Origin: Dolomedes plantarius
Taxonomy: Eukaryota; Arthropoda; Arachnida; Araneae; Dolomedidae
Reading direction: 5' to 3'
DNA length: 64,000 nt
Assembly: GCA_907164885.2 (NCBI GenBank)
Contig: OU015493.1
Coordinates: forward strand, 66,431,126-66,495,125
Shown here: one piece after another, positions 49,181 through 59,758 of the stretch
How the letters are laid out: the number at the start of each line of letters is the position of its first letter
Position numbering within the stretch: the stretch's first letter is position 1
Translations under genes and position numbers: made by a program
Notes under the pieces: generated by a model
Database searches by the model: none
Seen by the model: the letters and a program-made list of their open reading frames with translations, nothing else
Told to the model about the DNA's origin: nothing

Positions 49181-50939
49181 AAATTGCAGCCCTCGCTGAA
49201 GGGTTTAAGGCTTCAGACCTATTGTGTATTTTTAGAATTTATCCGTTCCTGTTTCGCGTACTCCTTATTTTCATGTAAGCAATATCATTCATTATTCTAG
49301 GAGGGTTATTCCTGCACTCCTCTGTGGTAAGGAAGGACAGTAATAGACTAAAACTCTGGTGTTTAGGATTAAGGTCCTCGTCTTTTCTTAAAATTAGTTT
49401 CTCCAGTAACTTGACGAGATTTTTCCCCAAACGTTCAAAACGATACCGGGATTTCAAGCTAAAGCAACCTCAAAGTAATTTGGAGATCTGAACTAATCGA
49501 GAGGCACTTCCCTCCGAATGACGCTTTGCTGATCTCAGCAGTGCTCGGGTAAGGGAATTGTATAAAGTAAAAATGAAATGAATGTAGAAGCTAACGCTAC
49601 GATTCCAGATCGATAAAAACCGTTGCCAATAAGCGATAGTCATCTCGAAATGAAATTCCCGGACGGAAAGCCCTGACTATTACATGAAATTTTTATCTCC
49701 TCGAATGCAATGGTTTGTTGAAAAGCTTGAAAGGGACGATTCATCAAAGTAATATCTCGCCTGGGGCCCAGCGCGAATGAAATTCCGTTGAAAGAGAGAG
49801 AGAGAGAATTTTTTTTTCATATTTTGATGCTGAGTCCTTTCAGTGAGGCGGGAAGGAGATGGGGGAAAATATTGCAACGCCTTCCTCAGCTCCAATCCCG
49901 ATAGTTGGAAAGAAATACCCCGCGTTTCATTTATTTCTGGTTTAAACAGGAGAGGTTATTTTTCACAAATTGAACCGTCCTCATACCTAATGTTCATTTG
50001 AACTGACGACTTTTTTTTTGTACACGAAGATGATTTTTTTCTTGAAGCTGGGTGGGACTAACATTAAAAATATTAATAAATTTAATGTTGTAGGATCACT
50101 TGTTTTAATTGTAAATTCACTAAAATTCGGTTTCTTCATGAACCGATTGGGACTCGTTTTCATGAATTCTTGGGCTAACTAAATGGCAAAATGCCTGCCT
50201 TATGTAACTGTGTATGTGTTTTCCGAGGGAGTAATATAATGTGCTCTCGAAAGTCTCAAACTGAGTTCTCGATTGTTGTGCAAATCTGTATACAAGTATG
50301 CATATAAATCAGTTCCGTAACTGACTGACTGACTGACTGACATATAACACACAGACCAAACCGCTGGACCTAAAAGGCTGAAATTTTCCATAGCGATTCT
50401 TCTTATAGTGTAGGGGTGCACTAAGAAAGATTTCGGAAAAATTATTTTTAGATATTTTTAAATTAAATTTTTAAGCTGTTTTTGTAATATTCTTTAAAGT
50501 TTGCATTTAAAATATGAATCTGAGGGTTATAAAATTAACATCACAAGAAAGATCCTAAAAATTTATTTAAAATGAAATCTTTTTCGAATCTTTACCTCCA
50601 TTTTCTGATTTTTGATTAATTTTTAAAGATTAAATTTTAGAATTTAATTTATTAAATGCTGATCACGTGATTTCTTTTCTTTTTGTGATACTTTAAATTA
50701 ATTTTGCGCCCGTGTATAACAACGAAATAGACAAAAAAATATTTTTTTTTCTTGCTAATGCGGCAGACGATTGGACATTATCAAAAAAAAATATTAAAAT
50801 ACAGTAAAAGATATGTTCCTCAAACTGTACCATATTAACTGTACTATATTTTTAAAGATGTTCTATTAGATTTAATTTTAATATTTTCTTCTACATTATT
50901 TTGTCTATAAAAATATCCGTTAAGATTTTTTTATAAATG

Positions 50940-51233
50940 TATTTTTTTTTAGTTCATTTACATACATTGATCATTGTATTTATTATAACTATATATACAC
51001 TGAAGTGCCACTGAGTTAGGGATACCTATCTAGTAACGAGTTGGGCCTCCTCTGGCCTTGATAACGGCTGCCACACGACGAGGCTTGTTTTTTTTTAGTT
51101 CATTTGCATACATTGATCATTGTATTTATTATAACTATATATACACTGAAGTGCCACTGAGTTAGGGATACCTATCTAGTAACGAGTTGGGCCTCCTCTG
51201 GCCTTGATAACGGCTGCCACACGACGAGGCATA
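50940..51233 (+). repeat. 146-bp tandem duplication spanning a transposon end
   Basis: TTAGTTCATTTACATACATT with the following flank, the Tc1 end CACTGAAGTGCCACTGAG and about 90 bp of the element are repeated at once (second copy from about 51086), with only one difference noticed (ATTTACATAC/ATTTGCATAC). The junction ends after ACACGACGAGGC in both. It is a recent local duplication. Confidence 0.93.
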
Positions 51234-52360
51234 GATTCAACAAGTTTCTGGAAACGTTCCACGGGAATAGCTTGCCAAATATTGGCTAAAGCTGTCCATA
51301 ATTCAGTAAGGTTCTTTGGTGCTGTGTGATGGCCTTTCACGCCTTGTTCCAAAACATCCCAAAGATTCTCAATAGGATTTAAGTCTGGGCTTCTAGGAGG
51401 CTAATTCATGACAGAGAAGTCAGAGGAATGCTCATCCAACCAGCCAGTAGCCAACCGAGACTTGTGAGAGGTACAGTTGTCTTGCTGGAAAGCTCCATTA
51501 CCGTGCGGATAACAGAACAGCATAAACGGATGGAGGTGATCACCCAGCAACTCTACGTACCGAATTGCATTGAGGGAGGTTGGTACACGCACCAAAGATC
51601 CCAAACTGTGCCACGAAAAAACACCCCAGACCATGATTGAGCCACCATGCATTTGTACAGTTCTAGCCAGGCATATAGGATCCATGGCTTCATGAGCCTG
51701 ACGCCATATTCTCAGCCTCCCGTCGGCGTTAAGTAGTCGGAATCGAGACTCATCACTCCATGCTACTCGTTTCCAGTCCTCTACACTCCAGTCTCTGTGC
51801 TCTCTTGCCCAGGCAAGACGTGCAGCTCGATGGCGAGTATAGAGCAATGGTACTCTCGTAGGTCGACGGCTCCCGAAACCCATACGGTGAAGCGAGCGTT
51901 GCACAGTCCGTTTACTGACTGTACGACTGGCACCGTTATTAAACTGGGTGGTAATTTGAGCTAATGTTTGGCTTCGCTGGCTACGTACAATGCGCCTGAG
52001 CCGTCTCTCACCACGCACTGTCAAGGCTAATTGTCCTTTGCAGTTTGCCCGATCGCTAGTTTTTTGTCCACCATCCATGTATTCTTGGTATACTCTTGAC
52101 ACTGTCGACCTTGAAAATCCTAGCTGTCTGACGATTTCGGAAATTGAATGGCCCATGCATCGCGCACCTACGATTTGTCCGCGATCGAAGGCGTCTAAAT
52201 CAGGCAGTTTACCCATACTGTCAATTCCAACAACTAATTCAGAACAACCACAGTACGCGCTATATATGCAGTTTCCACAGCGCCCTTACTTGCGTATACA
52301 TGATGCGCAGCGCTACACAATTTTCATAGGCTTTGCTATCCCTAATTCAATGGCACTTCA

Positions 52361-52363
<3 letters not shown>
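50998..52363 (-). mobile_element. Tc1-like DD36E transposon in family A copy 3
   Basis: The outer ends are CACTGAAGTGCCACTGAGTT and AATTCAATGGCACTTCAGTG with TA on both sides. The length of 1366 bp includes the 146-bp tandem duplication of its left end, so the original was about 1.22 kb. It abuts a (TA)n run on the right that comes from the target. Confidence 0.92.
51176..52216 (-). pseudogene. Tc1-like DD36E transposase with one premature stop
   Basis: 346 codons from MGKLPDLDAFDRGQIVGARC to IKARGGPTRY. The HTH region is roughly residues 5-115. The catalytic residues are D in RVAWSDESRFRL, D in GAFQQDNCTSHK and E in PDLNPIENLWD, with 36 residues between the last two. A TAG follows SVMN where the family has Trp before PPRSPDLNPIE, so one TGG-to-TAG change interrupts the gene between the second and third catalytic residues. 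The frame is otherwise open to the natural stop at 51176. Confidence 0.93.

Positions 52364-52408
<45 letters not shown>
52364..52408. repeat. (TA)n microsatellite at a transposon junction
   Basis: Pure TA between the right end of the Tc1-like element and family A sequence. The matching place in family A copy 1 is a shorter TA run. Confidence 0.95.
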
Positions 52409-52411
<3 letters not shown>

Positions 52412-52961
52412 CATTAAATGCATACATTGACCGTTGTATTTAATTTGAATATACTCCATAGCGAAGTACGGGTATTCAGCTAGTATATCCATAAATGTCA
52501 CTTAATGTTTCGAAGCGGTGCAACGGTCGACTGCGTAGATATTCATTCCTCATGGGGAATTTTAGCCTCGGTATTTTTCTAATCCCATATTAGCAAATGC
52601 ATATTTTTAGTTCCTTATATATTTTTTGAATCTAAACGTAAACGTTTAAAGTAAAAGCACATATTTTAAAAAATATTAATTTTTTTTTATAGTTTTACTA
52701 ACTTTTACTTTGGATTAAAGATGTTTATCACTACAAATTTTAAATATTTTGTTGTTGTTGTAAAAACTGAATTAATTTTTTTTTGAAAAACGAGCGCATT
52801 GCATACAAATGTCCAAAATGAAGTGTAGAAAACATATTTCGAAAATCTGTATTAGGCAATCTGTGATTTGAAAAATACTGAGGGAAAAATTCTCAATAGG
52901 TAGGTCCCGGGGATTGAAGATACACACCACCGAGAGAAGGTTCGCGAGTTATAAACAGTTA
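52409..52961. other. End of family A copy 3, then DGK intron
   Basis: Beyond 52482 the sequence is AT-rich. The part CTAATCCCATATTAGCAAATGC at about 52580 loosely resembles CTAATTAGATTCGCAAATGC at about 60610, suggesting two fragments of one old repeat. Confidence 0.45.
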
Positions 52962-53107
52962 GGCTCAGTGCACACGAGCGATCCGATGTCATTGCGGCAC
53001 CGCAGTTGCGATCAAGCAGTAAATAAAATTCCGTCGTCCGTGTGAGTCGGTTAGTTTAACTCTATGTACTGCTTGATCGCAACGACACCGGATCTCTCGT
53101 GTGCTTA
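52962..53107. mobile_element. Small MITE next to the exon f acceptor
   Basis: GTGCACACGAGCGATCCGATGT..TTGCGATCAAGCAGTA is mirrored by TACTGCTTGATCGCAA..ACACCGGATCTCTCGTGTGC. TTA borders both sides. It is about 146 bp and non-coding, with Harbinger-like traits (TTA target, GGC..GCACACG end). Its right end is only about 40 bp from the splice acceptor of the DGK exon at 53148. Confidence 0.75.
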
Positions 53108-53147
53108 TGGTGAGTTTTATGTTTATCCGGTGATGTTTCTTTCGCAG

Positions 53148-53322
53148 GCTTGAGCTGTACAAGAGGGTTCCCAACCTGCGTATCTTGGCCTGCGGCGGAG
53201 ACGGCACTGTGGGTTGGATCCTGTCAGTCCTAGACGACCTGAAGGTGTGCGCATCACCGCCCATCGCCGTCCTACCCCTCGGTACAGGGAACGACCTAGC
53301 CAGGGCCCTAGGATGGGGAGGG
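53148..53322 (+). CDS. rdgA: Diacylglycerol kinase type IV, exon f (catalytic core)
   Basis: 175 bases, entering phase 2 and leaving phase 0, between TTTCGCAG and GTAAGT. It encodes [20 protein letters not shown], then [11 protein letters not shown] and [25 protein letters not shown] is the glycine-rich nucleotide-binding loop of DAGKc enzymes, and [10 protein letters not shown] is the second conserved catalytic block. All the key residues are intact. The following exon should start GYTD, and it does. Confidence 0.98.
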
Positions 53323-54048
53323 GTAAGTATAGGCTTTGTGCTTGTTTACAAACAGACACTGCGACGCCGAACACTGCTTGGTAAAACATCCGTTAACTTA
53401 TCATGGCGTTCTATCATCACGCTTACGGCGAATTCGATATAAAGTTTTCGAATTATACTAATTCTTTAGACCGATCTTGAAAGCAAACTTATGTTGATAA
53501 ATTAATATTTAAGGCGACAATGGACCTGCAGACAAAAATATATCCCCAAAACGATTTTTTTTCTTTCAGAAAATGATTCTGCAACTCATCAGCTTTAAAT
53601 TAAAAAAAAAGTATGTTGATCCAATCATTATTAACCGAGTTATAAGTATTTTTTTCAAACGGCTGTTACAGTGGATTTGTTGTCAAATTAAAACTTTAAA
53701 TGCTATTTTCTCAAAACAAGTTTTCATGTCGTTTCGGTAAGTTCAAAATGTTCCATGCATCATAATTTTTCTTGAATTTTCATAAAATTTCATAAAATTA
53801 TTATTTATACATGTTAGAATAAAACTTACTAATAAATTCATTATACTATTTTAAAGCAACTTAAAATTTTTACAGTCAAAAAATTTTTTTGATAAAATTT
53901 TGCATAAAATGACCTATTTTTATCGATTTTTTTTCTAGTTTTTATAAATATGATTGTAAATCAAATATTGCTAATAACTTTTATTATAACTATATAAAGC
54001 TAGCTTAAGAAAGAAAATTAGATATCTGAGACAAAAATTGATGCTCAT

Positions 54049-54337
54049 TGTCGTAACCTGGCGTGGTTCTTTTGTCATGTACAACTGGACACATAAAATC
54101 TTCATTCGTAAACACAAAGTCGAACGTTTATTGACGCAAACAAAAACACTCACACAAAACAACAGGATAGGAATAAAACAGAGACGTTCGTAAGGGGTCA
54201 GGCTACCGCTTGTCGGTATGACCTGCGTGATTGGGTTTCTCCATTCAACTGAACTTAGGATGCGCTGTGCCGATAAAAGGCGACAGGGTTATGCGCATGA
54301 GAGGCGGAGGGGCGCTATCATAGCCTCGTCCCTGACA
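54049..54337 (-). repeat. 3' LTR of the retrotransposon (289 bp)
   Basis: It starts TGTCGTAACCTGGCGTGG and ends TCGTCCCTGACA as read on the + strand. It is the 3' LTR because the element lies on the minus strand. CTCAT precedes it. Confidence 0.97.
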
Positions 54338-54347
54338 CCTCCCCTCT
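54338..54347 (-). other. Polypurine tract of the retrotransposon
   Basis: On the minus strand AGAGGGGAGG lies immediately upstream of the 3' LTR, the expected place for the plus-strand primer. Confidence 0.8.
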
Positions 54348-54829
54348 AAAAGATTTGATTGGGTCTTCTTGAAGACAAATCAAATTGCTTCTTACATATA
54401 TATATATACCATCACATTAACAACATTCACCTTGATAACAAACATGTATGAGAAATAAAAAAAATGAGACATGAGATTATTAAAAGCATAACACATAAAC
54501 AAATAAAAAAAATGAAACCCATACTTTAAAAGGTTTTAGACATTAACTGATAATTAAGCTTCATATGCAAGGCACTAAACATACTAAATTTTAAAAAAAA
54601 AATTGAGCTAAAATATTTAACTTTTGAGAACTAACAAACTAAATAAAGGTTTAAAATAAGAATATACCAATACTAATCATTTCAATCAAACATAAGAAAA
54701 AAAAATTAAACAGCTTTTCCAACATCTGCGAGATACATCTACTATTTCCTGGAAAAGACAAGACATATAGGATTAATAATAAAGAAAAATAAATTGTTCA
54801 TCAAAAGTCATTCAGTTCATGAAAAGTCA
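54348..54829 (-). other. Non-coding 3' region of the retrotransposon
   Basis: About 480 bp between the stop codon and the polypurine tract. It is AT-rich and has no envelope-like ORF. Confidence 0.8.
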
Positions 54830-57800
54830 TTAATTATCTTCCCAGTGATCGGCTTTTAAACGTGACAAGGAATCAGCATTCAAGTGTTCTTTTCCTTTAC
54901 GGTAAGTAATCGTGGCATGAAAACGTTGTAAAGCAAGAGACCATCTTTGAAGTCGGGGGCTTTGGGATGCACAGTTCGTAAGGAACTTCAAAGGATTATG
55001 ATCACTGACGATTATAATTTCTGAGCCGAATACATAAGTCTCAAACTTCTTTAAAGCAAAAATTACGGCATAAGCTTCTTTTTCGATTACAGCGTACTTT
55101 TCTTGCACTTCAGTCAGTTTCTTGCTTGCAAATGCAATAGGATGTTCGATGGCCTGTTCATCTTTTTGAGCTAAACATGCTCCTACAGCATAAGAAGATG
55201 CATCTGCGTATATTATGAAGGGTAGCTTGAAATTCGGGGAATAACACTTAGGGGCGTTACATATTGCTTTCTTAAGATTAACAAAAGCAACATCATGTTC
55301 GTTTAGCCACACAACATCGTTTGGAGCTCTTCGTTTAGTTAAAGTAGTCAAAGGACGAGCAATATCTGAAAAGTTTGGAACATAAGCTCTATAATAAGAT
55401 AATTGTCCTAGGATACTTCTTACATCTTTCTTGGTTTTAGGCGGCTCTAAATTCTGTATAGCCTGCACTTTTTCAGGATCTGGTTCGTGTGATCCGGAAC
55501 CTACGATATGACCAAGAAATTTGATCTTTCCTTTAGCAAAGTCACACTTTTGAAAATTAATAGTAAAGTTAGCTTCTTCTAGGGTCGTCATAACTGCGTC
55601 AAGATGTTTGAGATGCGTATTCCAATCATCTGAATAAATCGTAACATCATCAACGTACGACTCGGCGTACTCTTTGTGCTTAGAAAGTGTCTTATTCATA
55701 GTTCTTTGAAATGTAGCGGCAGCGTTACGTAATCCAAAGGGAAGGACAACAAATGCATACTGTCCTCGGTGCGTGACGAAAGATGTTAAGTCCCGGCAAT
55801 CAGGGTTAAGCTTTACTTGCCAGTAACCTTTCAGTAAATCTATGAGAGTGATGTACTTTGCTTTAGACACTTGATAAATTAAGTCCGTAGCATTTTTCAT
55901 CGGAAATGAGTCTGTTTCAGTCTGGGAATTCAAGTATCTGTAATCCACACATAACCGAACAGTTCCGTCTTTCTTCGAGACACATACAACTGGATGTGCA
56001 TATTCACTTTCAGAAGGTACAATCAGTCCCAGTTGTAATAATTCTTCAATCTGGCGATCGACTTCTTCCTTCAAAGCTTCTGGGATTCGAAATGGCTTTT
56101 GCTTCTTCGGTACACTTCCTGGTTTCAATTTGATGTTATGCTCTCCAACGTGAGCAATTCGTGGAACACCTGACCTAAGGCTGGAATGTTTCCGAAGGAT
56201 CTTTATAACGTCCATTCTCTTGCTAGGTTCTAAGTGTGTCAGGTCCACTTCTGGATCAGGGTCTAAATGAGTGATCCTGGGGACGTTTTCAATTTCTCCA
56301 AAGTCAACATCAGCATCATAAATAACACCGACATTGTTAGCTGATGCCTGGAATTCCCTTATCTTATTGGCATGGATATGTCTAATGCCATTATCAGGTA
56401 GTTGCACCAAATAACTGTACGTGTTTTTCCTTTTCACAATCGTAGCCGGCCCGGTCCATCGTGCATAGACTTTATTGTCACTATCTGGAATTAGGACAAT
56501 TACCTTGTCTCCTTCTTTGAATTCTTTATGACGGGTCTTCCTATTACGATAGTGTGCATAGGCTTCCTGTTTTCCTGCAGCAGTGAGACCAGCATGTTCT
56601 GCAGAATTCTCTAATTTCGTCTTTAAATTGTTTAAGTAATCAGTAACTGATTTCAACTGTCCAAGGGGAATAAAGGTTTCATCGGTCCAAGTTGACTTTA
56701 AAATGGACAGAGGTCCTGTTGGTCGTCGACCATAGAGCATTTGAAACGGGCTAACTCCAGTGGTGGCGTTTGGAACTTCACGATAAGCCCATAATAAAAA
56801 AGGAATATGCTTGTCCCAGTCTTCCGAATATTCTCTCATCGTATGATGAATCATCCCTTTTAGAACAGCATTAAAACGTTCAACAAGTCCATTCGAGCTT
56901 GGGTGACCTGGGGTCGAGAATCTAGGGCATGACCCAAGTCTCTTCAAAAATTCTTTCGTCAAAGCTGACGTAAAGTTGGTTCCTTGGTCCGTCGCAACCA
57001 TTTTGGGTATTCCTGTACGTGTAAAAATCTGTAGTAAGGCGTCGCATGTAGATTTTGCTGTCACAGTCTTCAACGGAATCGCCTCTGGCCATCTAGTGCA
57101 TTGATCCACGGCACAAAGAACGTACTTGAATCCTCGGCTACTTGGTTCCATGGGGCCTATTAAATCGACATTTATCACTTGAAACGGTTCATCGGGACGT
57201 GAAACTGGTGTGATTGGGACCTCATCAAATGGGCGTTTCTTGACTTGAAGCTGACAGGCAACACACGAGTTACACCATTCTTCTATGTCCGTCTTCATAC
57301 TAGGCCAGTAAAAGGAGTACTTAAGACGTTCGGCCGTTTTCTTTTTCCGTAAATGACCTCCCCATAAACTAGAGTGAGCAAGCTCTAACAACCGTTTTCT
57401 ACGAGACGTTGGAACTACTAATTGATCTACGCGTTCACCTAAAATTTTATCTCGGTGGTACAAAAAATTGTCAACCACATAGAATCGATTAATTCCTTTC
57501 TGGGCATCTTGCCAACATGACTGTAAACTTTTATCATCCTTTTGTTCGTTTCGAAACTTTTCTGAATCAGGTATTTCATTTTGATCAATCTTGTTAACGG
57601 AATCATCCTTACTTACGTTCTTAGACATAGTTGCACAACATTCAATAGTACTCTCGACAATACTCTCGACTAAATCATTACATTTATACACATTACCAGC
57701 ATCTGAAATATTACTTAAGTTCTCACTTCTATCATCATAAAGCATTTGTAGATTAAAATTACTATCTTCTATCAAATAAAATGCAACATTATCTGGAGTA

Positions 57801-59635
57801 TCACATTTCATTTCATTATTCTGCAATACCTTTTCTCTACCACTTCCGTTTTCATTAAAAATTAAATTTACTTCTTTGACGTTACAATTTAATTCATTTA
57901 AAGCACTTACAGACAACAATAAATCATTTGACAACGTAGGTACCATAGCACATGTTATATAAATGGGTTCTTTAAATTTTAAATCATCTTCTACCTTTGT
58001 TAATGGTAAATTAATTAATGGTGCTCTTAAACTCTGGCCGAAAGCACATGTTAACCCTACACTGCCATGAGGTGTTTTATACTTTTCGGGTACTAAACTA
58101 CTTTTGACGACAGATATTTGCGTTCCAGAATCTGCAACACCGATTAGAATATTAGAATCTACTTTCAACTTAATCATTGGCAAAGTGTCAACAAAACTTC
58201 TTTCGTTTTCGTTTTCCGGGCTTACGTTAAAGTACTTGTCAGACGAAATGCGAGCGGTTAAAATACTACCATTTTTGACATCTTTATCTTTACCCCTTTC
58301 ATAATTAACGTGTAACAAAGTTCCATGATATTTTGACTTACATGAACCACATCGTTCTTTCGAATTGCAGTTTTTAGTTCTACAGCCCAATTTGTAACAG
58401 ACAAAACAACGTTTCGCTTCTTTTAACTTTTCTTTTTTTTCCGTGGGAGTCAGCGGGCAACATTCAATCTCATGTGATTTATTGCAAAATAAACAACCCG
58501 ATTCTCGAGCATCAACCACAGATACCCGATTCACCCTCTTTGACTCATCAATGCTATGCGGTTTGGCCTTGAATGGCGCCTTATATGTATAACAACTGTC
58601 GTTCCAACGCGAAAATTTTCCGCCATTTTTTCCTGCGTCTAAATAAGCAGAATTTAAAGACTCTGTACGTTCCCGGCTTTCGATTTCAATTCTCAAAAAA
58701 TCAATTAAATCTTCTACATCAAAATTATCGTCAGACCCTTTTTTGCGCGAATATTCCAAAGCTATATCTTTTGGCATAGATTTCATCAATAAGGGAACTA
58801 ATAAATTTCCAAATGTTTCTGTTTTGACATTCAGGGAGTTTAAAGAACGTATTTGTATGTTAGCAGTGTCATATAATTCTCTTAATGCATAAATGTCACT
58901 CGAATTCTTAACCGGTTTTAGATTTAAGAGTTTTTGCATATGCATGCTAATCAAAATATCTTTTCGATTAAATTTGGCTTTCAGGAGCTTGATTGCTTCA
59001 TCGTAATTCTCTGGGGTCAACGAAAATCCCTCAACGACTTTTAAAGCTGAACCTCCAAGTAAACTTATCAAGTAATTAAACTTATCAATCTTCGATAAAT
59101 TCTGGTTTAGTTCTATTGGCGTGTTATACGAATTATAAAATGTTTGCCATTCATATGGGTTGCCGAAAAATTTGTTCATTACAATTTTGGGCAGTCGAAC
59201 ACTTAGTTGTGGGGAAACATTTTGTTCATCGCTTTCTTTCTGTGAAGAAACGCTAGAATCTGTAGAATTGTCAATACTATTTTTCCCTTTCAGAAATTTA
59301 GAACCTCGGTACTTCCATCTTATTATTGTATCTTCGTATTCTTGAACTGTTTCAATTTCGGTTTCGATTTTATTTTCATCTATGAGTTCACAAATTTTAC
59401 TATCTAAATCAGACAAATTTTTAGATTTTAACCTTAGAAATTCTAGCTGCTCTTCGACATTTTCAACATTGTTCTCAGCAATAGCAGTTTCAATCAATGA
59501 AGTAATTCTAGTGACGGCAGTTCGAACGATTTTTCTTTCTTTCTTAAATTTAGATAGCATTATTTTAAGATCATCGTTTGTTTTTGTTACGTTTTGAGCA
59601 TTATTTACATCATCGTCCGCCATCGTTGCATGCAT
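54830..59635 (-). CDS. Gag-Pol polyprotein of the LTR retrotransposon (Gag-PR-IN-RT-RH)
   Basis: One uninterrupted frame of 1601 codons. Gag covers about residues 1-375 and resembles the DUF1759-type Gag of BEL/Pao elements (GNPYEWQTFYNSY, SLLGGSALKVVEGF). Cys-rich knuckles lie at about 379-445. The protease Asp is D502 in ADSGTQISVV. Integrase has an HHCC zinc module at about 745-795 and catalytic D824, D883 and E919 (35 residues between the last two). RT at about 1180-1400 has YVDD at 1327-1330, and RNase H has D1478 in IIYADASS. All catalytic residues are present. RT and integrase look Ty3/gypsy-like, yet integrase comes first. Start ATG at 59635; a second Met five codons in (MADDD) is also possible. 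Confidence 0.95.
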   Translation of the reverse strand: MHATMADDDVNNAQNVTKTNDDLKIMLSKFKKERKIVRTAVTRITSLIETAIAENNVENVEEQLEFLRLKSKNLSDLDSKICELIDENKIETEIETVQEYEDTIIRWKYRGSKFLKGKNSIDNSTDSSVSSQKESDEQNVSPQLSVRLPKIVMNKFFGNPYEWQTFYNSYNTPIELNQNLSKIDKFNYLISLLGGSALKVVEGFSLTPENYDEAIKLLKAKFNRKDILISMHMQKLLNLKPVKNSSDIYALRELYDTANIQIRSLNSLNVKTETFGNLLVPLLMKSMPKDIALEYSRKKGSDDNFDVEDLIDFLRIEIESRERTESLNSAYLDAGKNGGKFSRWNDSCYTYKAPFKAKPHSIDESKRVNRVSVVDARESGCLFCNKSHEIECCPLTPTEKKEKLKEAKRCFVCYKLGCRTKNCNSKERCGSCKSKYHGTLLHVNYERGKDKDVKNGSILTARISSDKYFNVSPENENERSFVDTLPMIKLKVDSNILIGVADSGTQISVVKSSLVPEKYKTPHGSVGLTCAFGQSLRAPLINLPLTKVEDDLKFKEPIYITCAMVPTLSNDLLLSVSALNELNCNVKEVNLIFNENGSGREKVLQNNEMKCDTPDNVAFYLIEDSNFNLQMLYDDRSENLSNISDAGNVYKCNDLVESIVESTIECCATMSKNVSKDDSVNKIDQNEIPDSEKFRNEQKDDKSLQSCWQDAQKGINRFYVVDNFLYHRDKILGERVDQLVVPTSRRKRLLELAHSSLWGGHLRKKKTAERLKYSFYWPSMKTDIEEWCNSCVACQLQVKKRPFDEVPITPVSRPDEPFQVINVDLIGPMEPSSRGFKYVLCAVDQCTRWPEAIPLKTVTAKSTCDALLQIFTRTGIPKMVATDQGTNFTSALTKEFLKRLGSCPRFSTPGHPSSNGLVERFNAVLKGMIHHTMREYSEDWDKHIPFLLWAYREVPNATTGVSPFQMLYGRRPTGPLSILKSTWTDETFIPLGQLKSVTDYLNNLKTKLENSAEHAGLTAAGKQEAYAHYRNRKTRHKEFKEGDKVIVLIPDSDNKVYARWTGPATIVKRKNTYSYLVQLPDNGIRHIHANKIREFQASANNVGVIYDADVDFGEIENVPRITHLDPDPEVDLTHLEPSKRMDVIKILRKHSSLRSGVPRIAHVGEHNIKLKPGSVPKKQKPFRIPEALKEEVDRQIEELLQLGLIVPSESEYAHPVVCVSKKDGTVRLCVDYRYLNSQTETDSFPMKNATDLIYQVSKAKYITLIDLLKGYWQVKLNPDCRDLTSFVTHRGQYAFVVLPFGLRNAAATFQRTMNKTLSKHKEYAESYVDDVTIYSDDWNTHLKHLDAVMTTLEEANFTINFQKCDFAKGKIKFLGHIVGSGSHEPDPEKVQAIQNLEPPKTKKDVRSILGQLSYYRAYVPNFSDIARPLTTLTKRRAPNDVVWLNEHDVAFVNLKKAICNAPKCYSPNFKLPFIIYADASSYAVGACLAQKDEQAIEHPIAFASKKLTEVQEKYAVIEKEAYAVIFALKKFETYVFGSEIIIVSDHNPLKFLTNCASQSPRLQRWSLALQRFHATITYRKGKEHLNADSLSRLKADHWEDN

Positions 59636-59739
59636 TAAATATGGATAACTTAAAGCTCTTACCTTGAAAAAGCTTCTCAGATGAACGTGTTTATCATTCA
59701 GTATATCCGTAAAAGTAAGTCCAGTTTATTTACATGACC

Positions 59740-59756
59740 CCTCTATATGACACCAA
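59740..59756 (-). promoter_or_regulatory. Primer-binding site of the retrotransposon
   Basis: On the minus strand, three bases inside the 5' LTR, the sequence reads TGGTGTCATATAGAGG. TGG-starting sites pair with a tRNA 3' CCA end. I cannot name the tRNA. Confidence 0.7.
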
Positions 59757-59758
59757 TC

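Larger units (their letters stand above)
50298..52482 (-). mobile_element. Dispersed repeat family A, copy 3 (split by a Tc1-like element)
   Basis: On the minus strand it starts TAGCTGAATACCCGTACTTC (right edge) and ends with the (GTCA)n tract and CAGTTACGGAACTGATTTATA near 50298-50340. Family landmarks GCGGCAGACGATTGGACATT and ACCAAACCGCTGGACCTAAA are clear. A 1.37-kb Tc1-like element lies at the TA-rich spot that reads ATGCCAAATATATATATATA in copy 1. Confidence 0.88.
40292..53147 (+). other. DGK intron of 12.9 kb between exons e and f
   Basis: Donor GTGAGT at 40292, acceptor TTTCTTTCGCAG. It contains the Helitron remnant, minisatellite, mariner, two Tc1-like elements, family A copy 3 and a MITE. 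Sections 42982-43205, 45366-46586, 47897-48618, 49181-50297 and 52483-52961 have no recognised gene. The piece at 49540-49920 is GC-richer with a GAGAGAGAGAGAGA tract and is unexplained. Confidence 0.8.

Noticed and set aside
54348..54829. Envelope gene downstream of pol in the LTR element
   Set aside because: Only about 480 bp of AT-rich DNA without an open frame lies between the stop codon and the polypurine tract.
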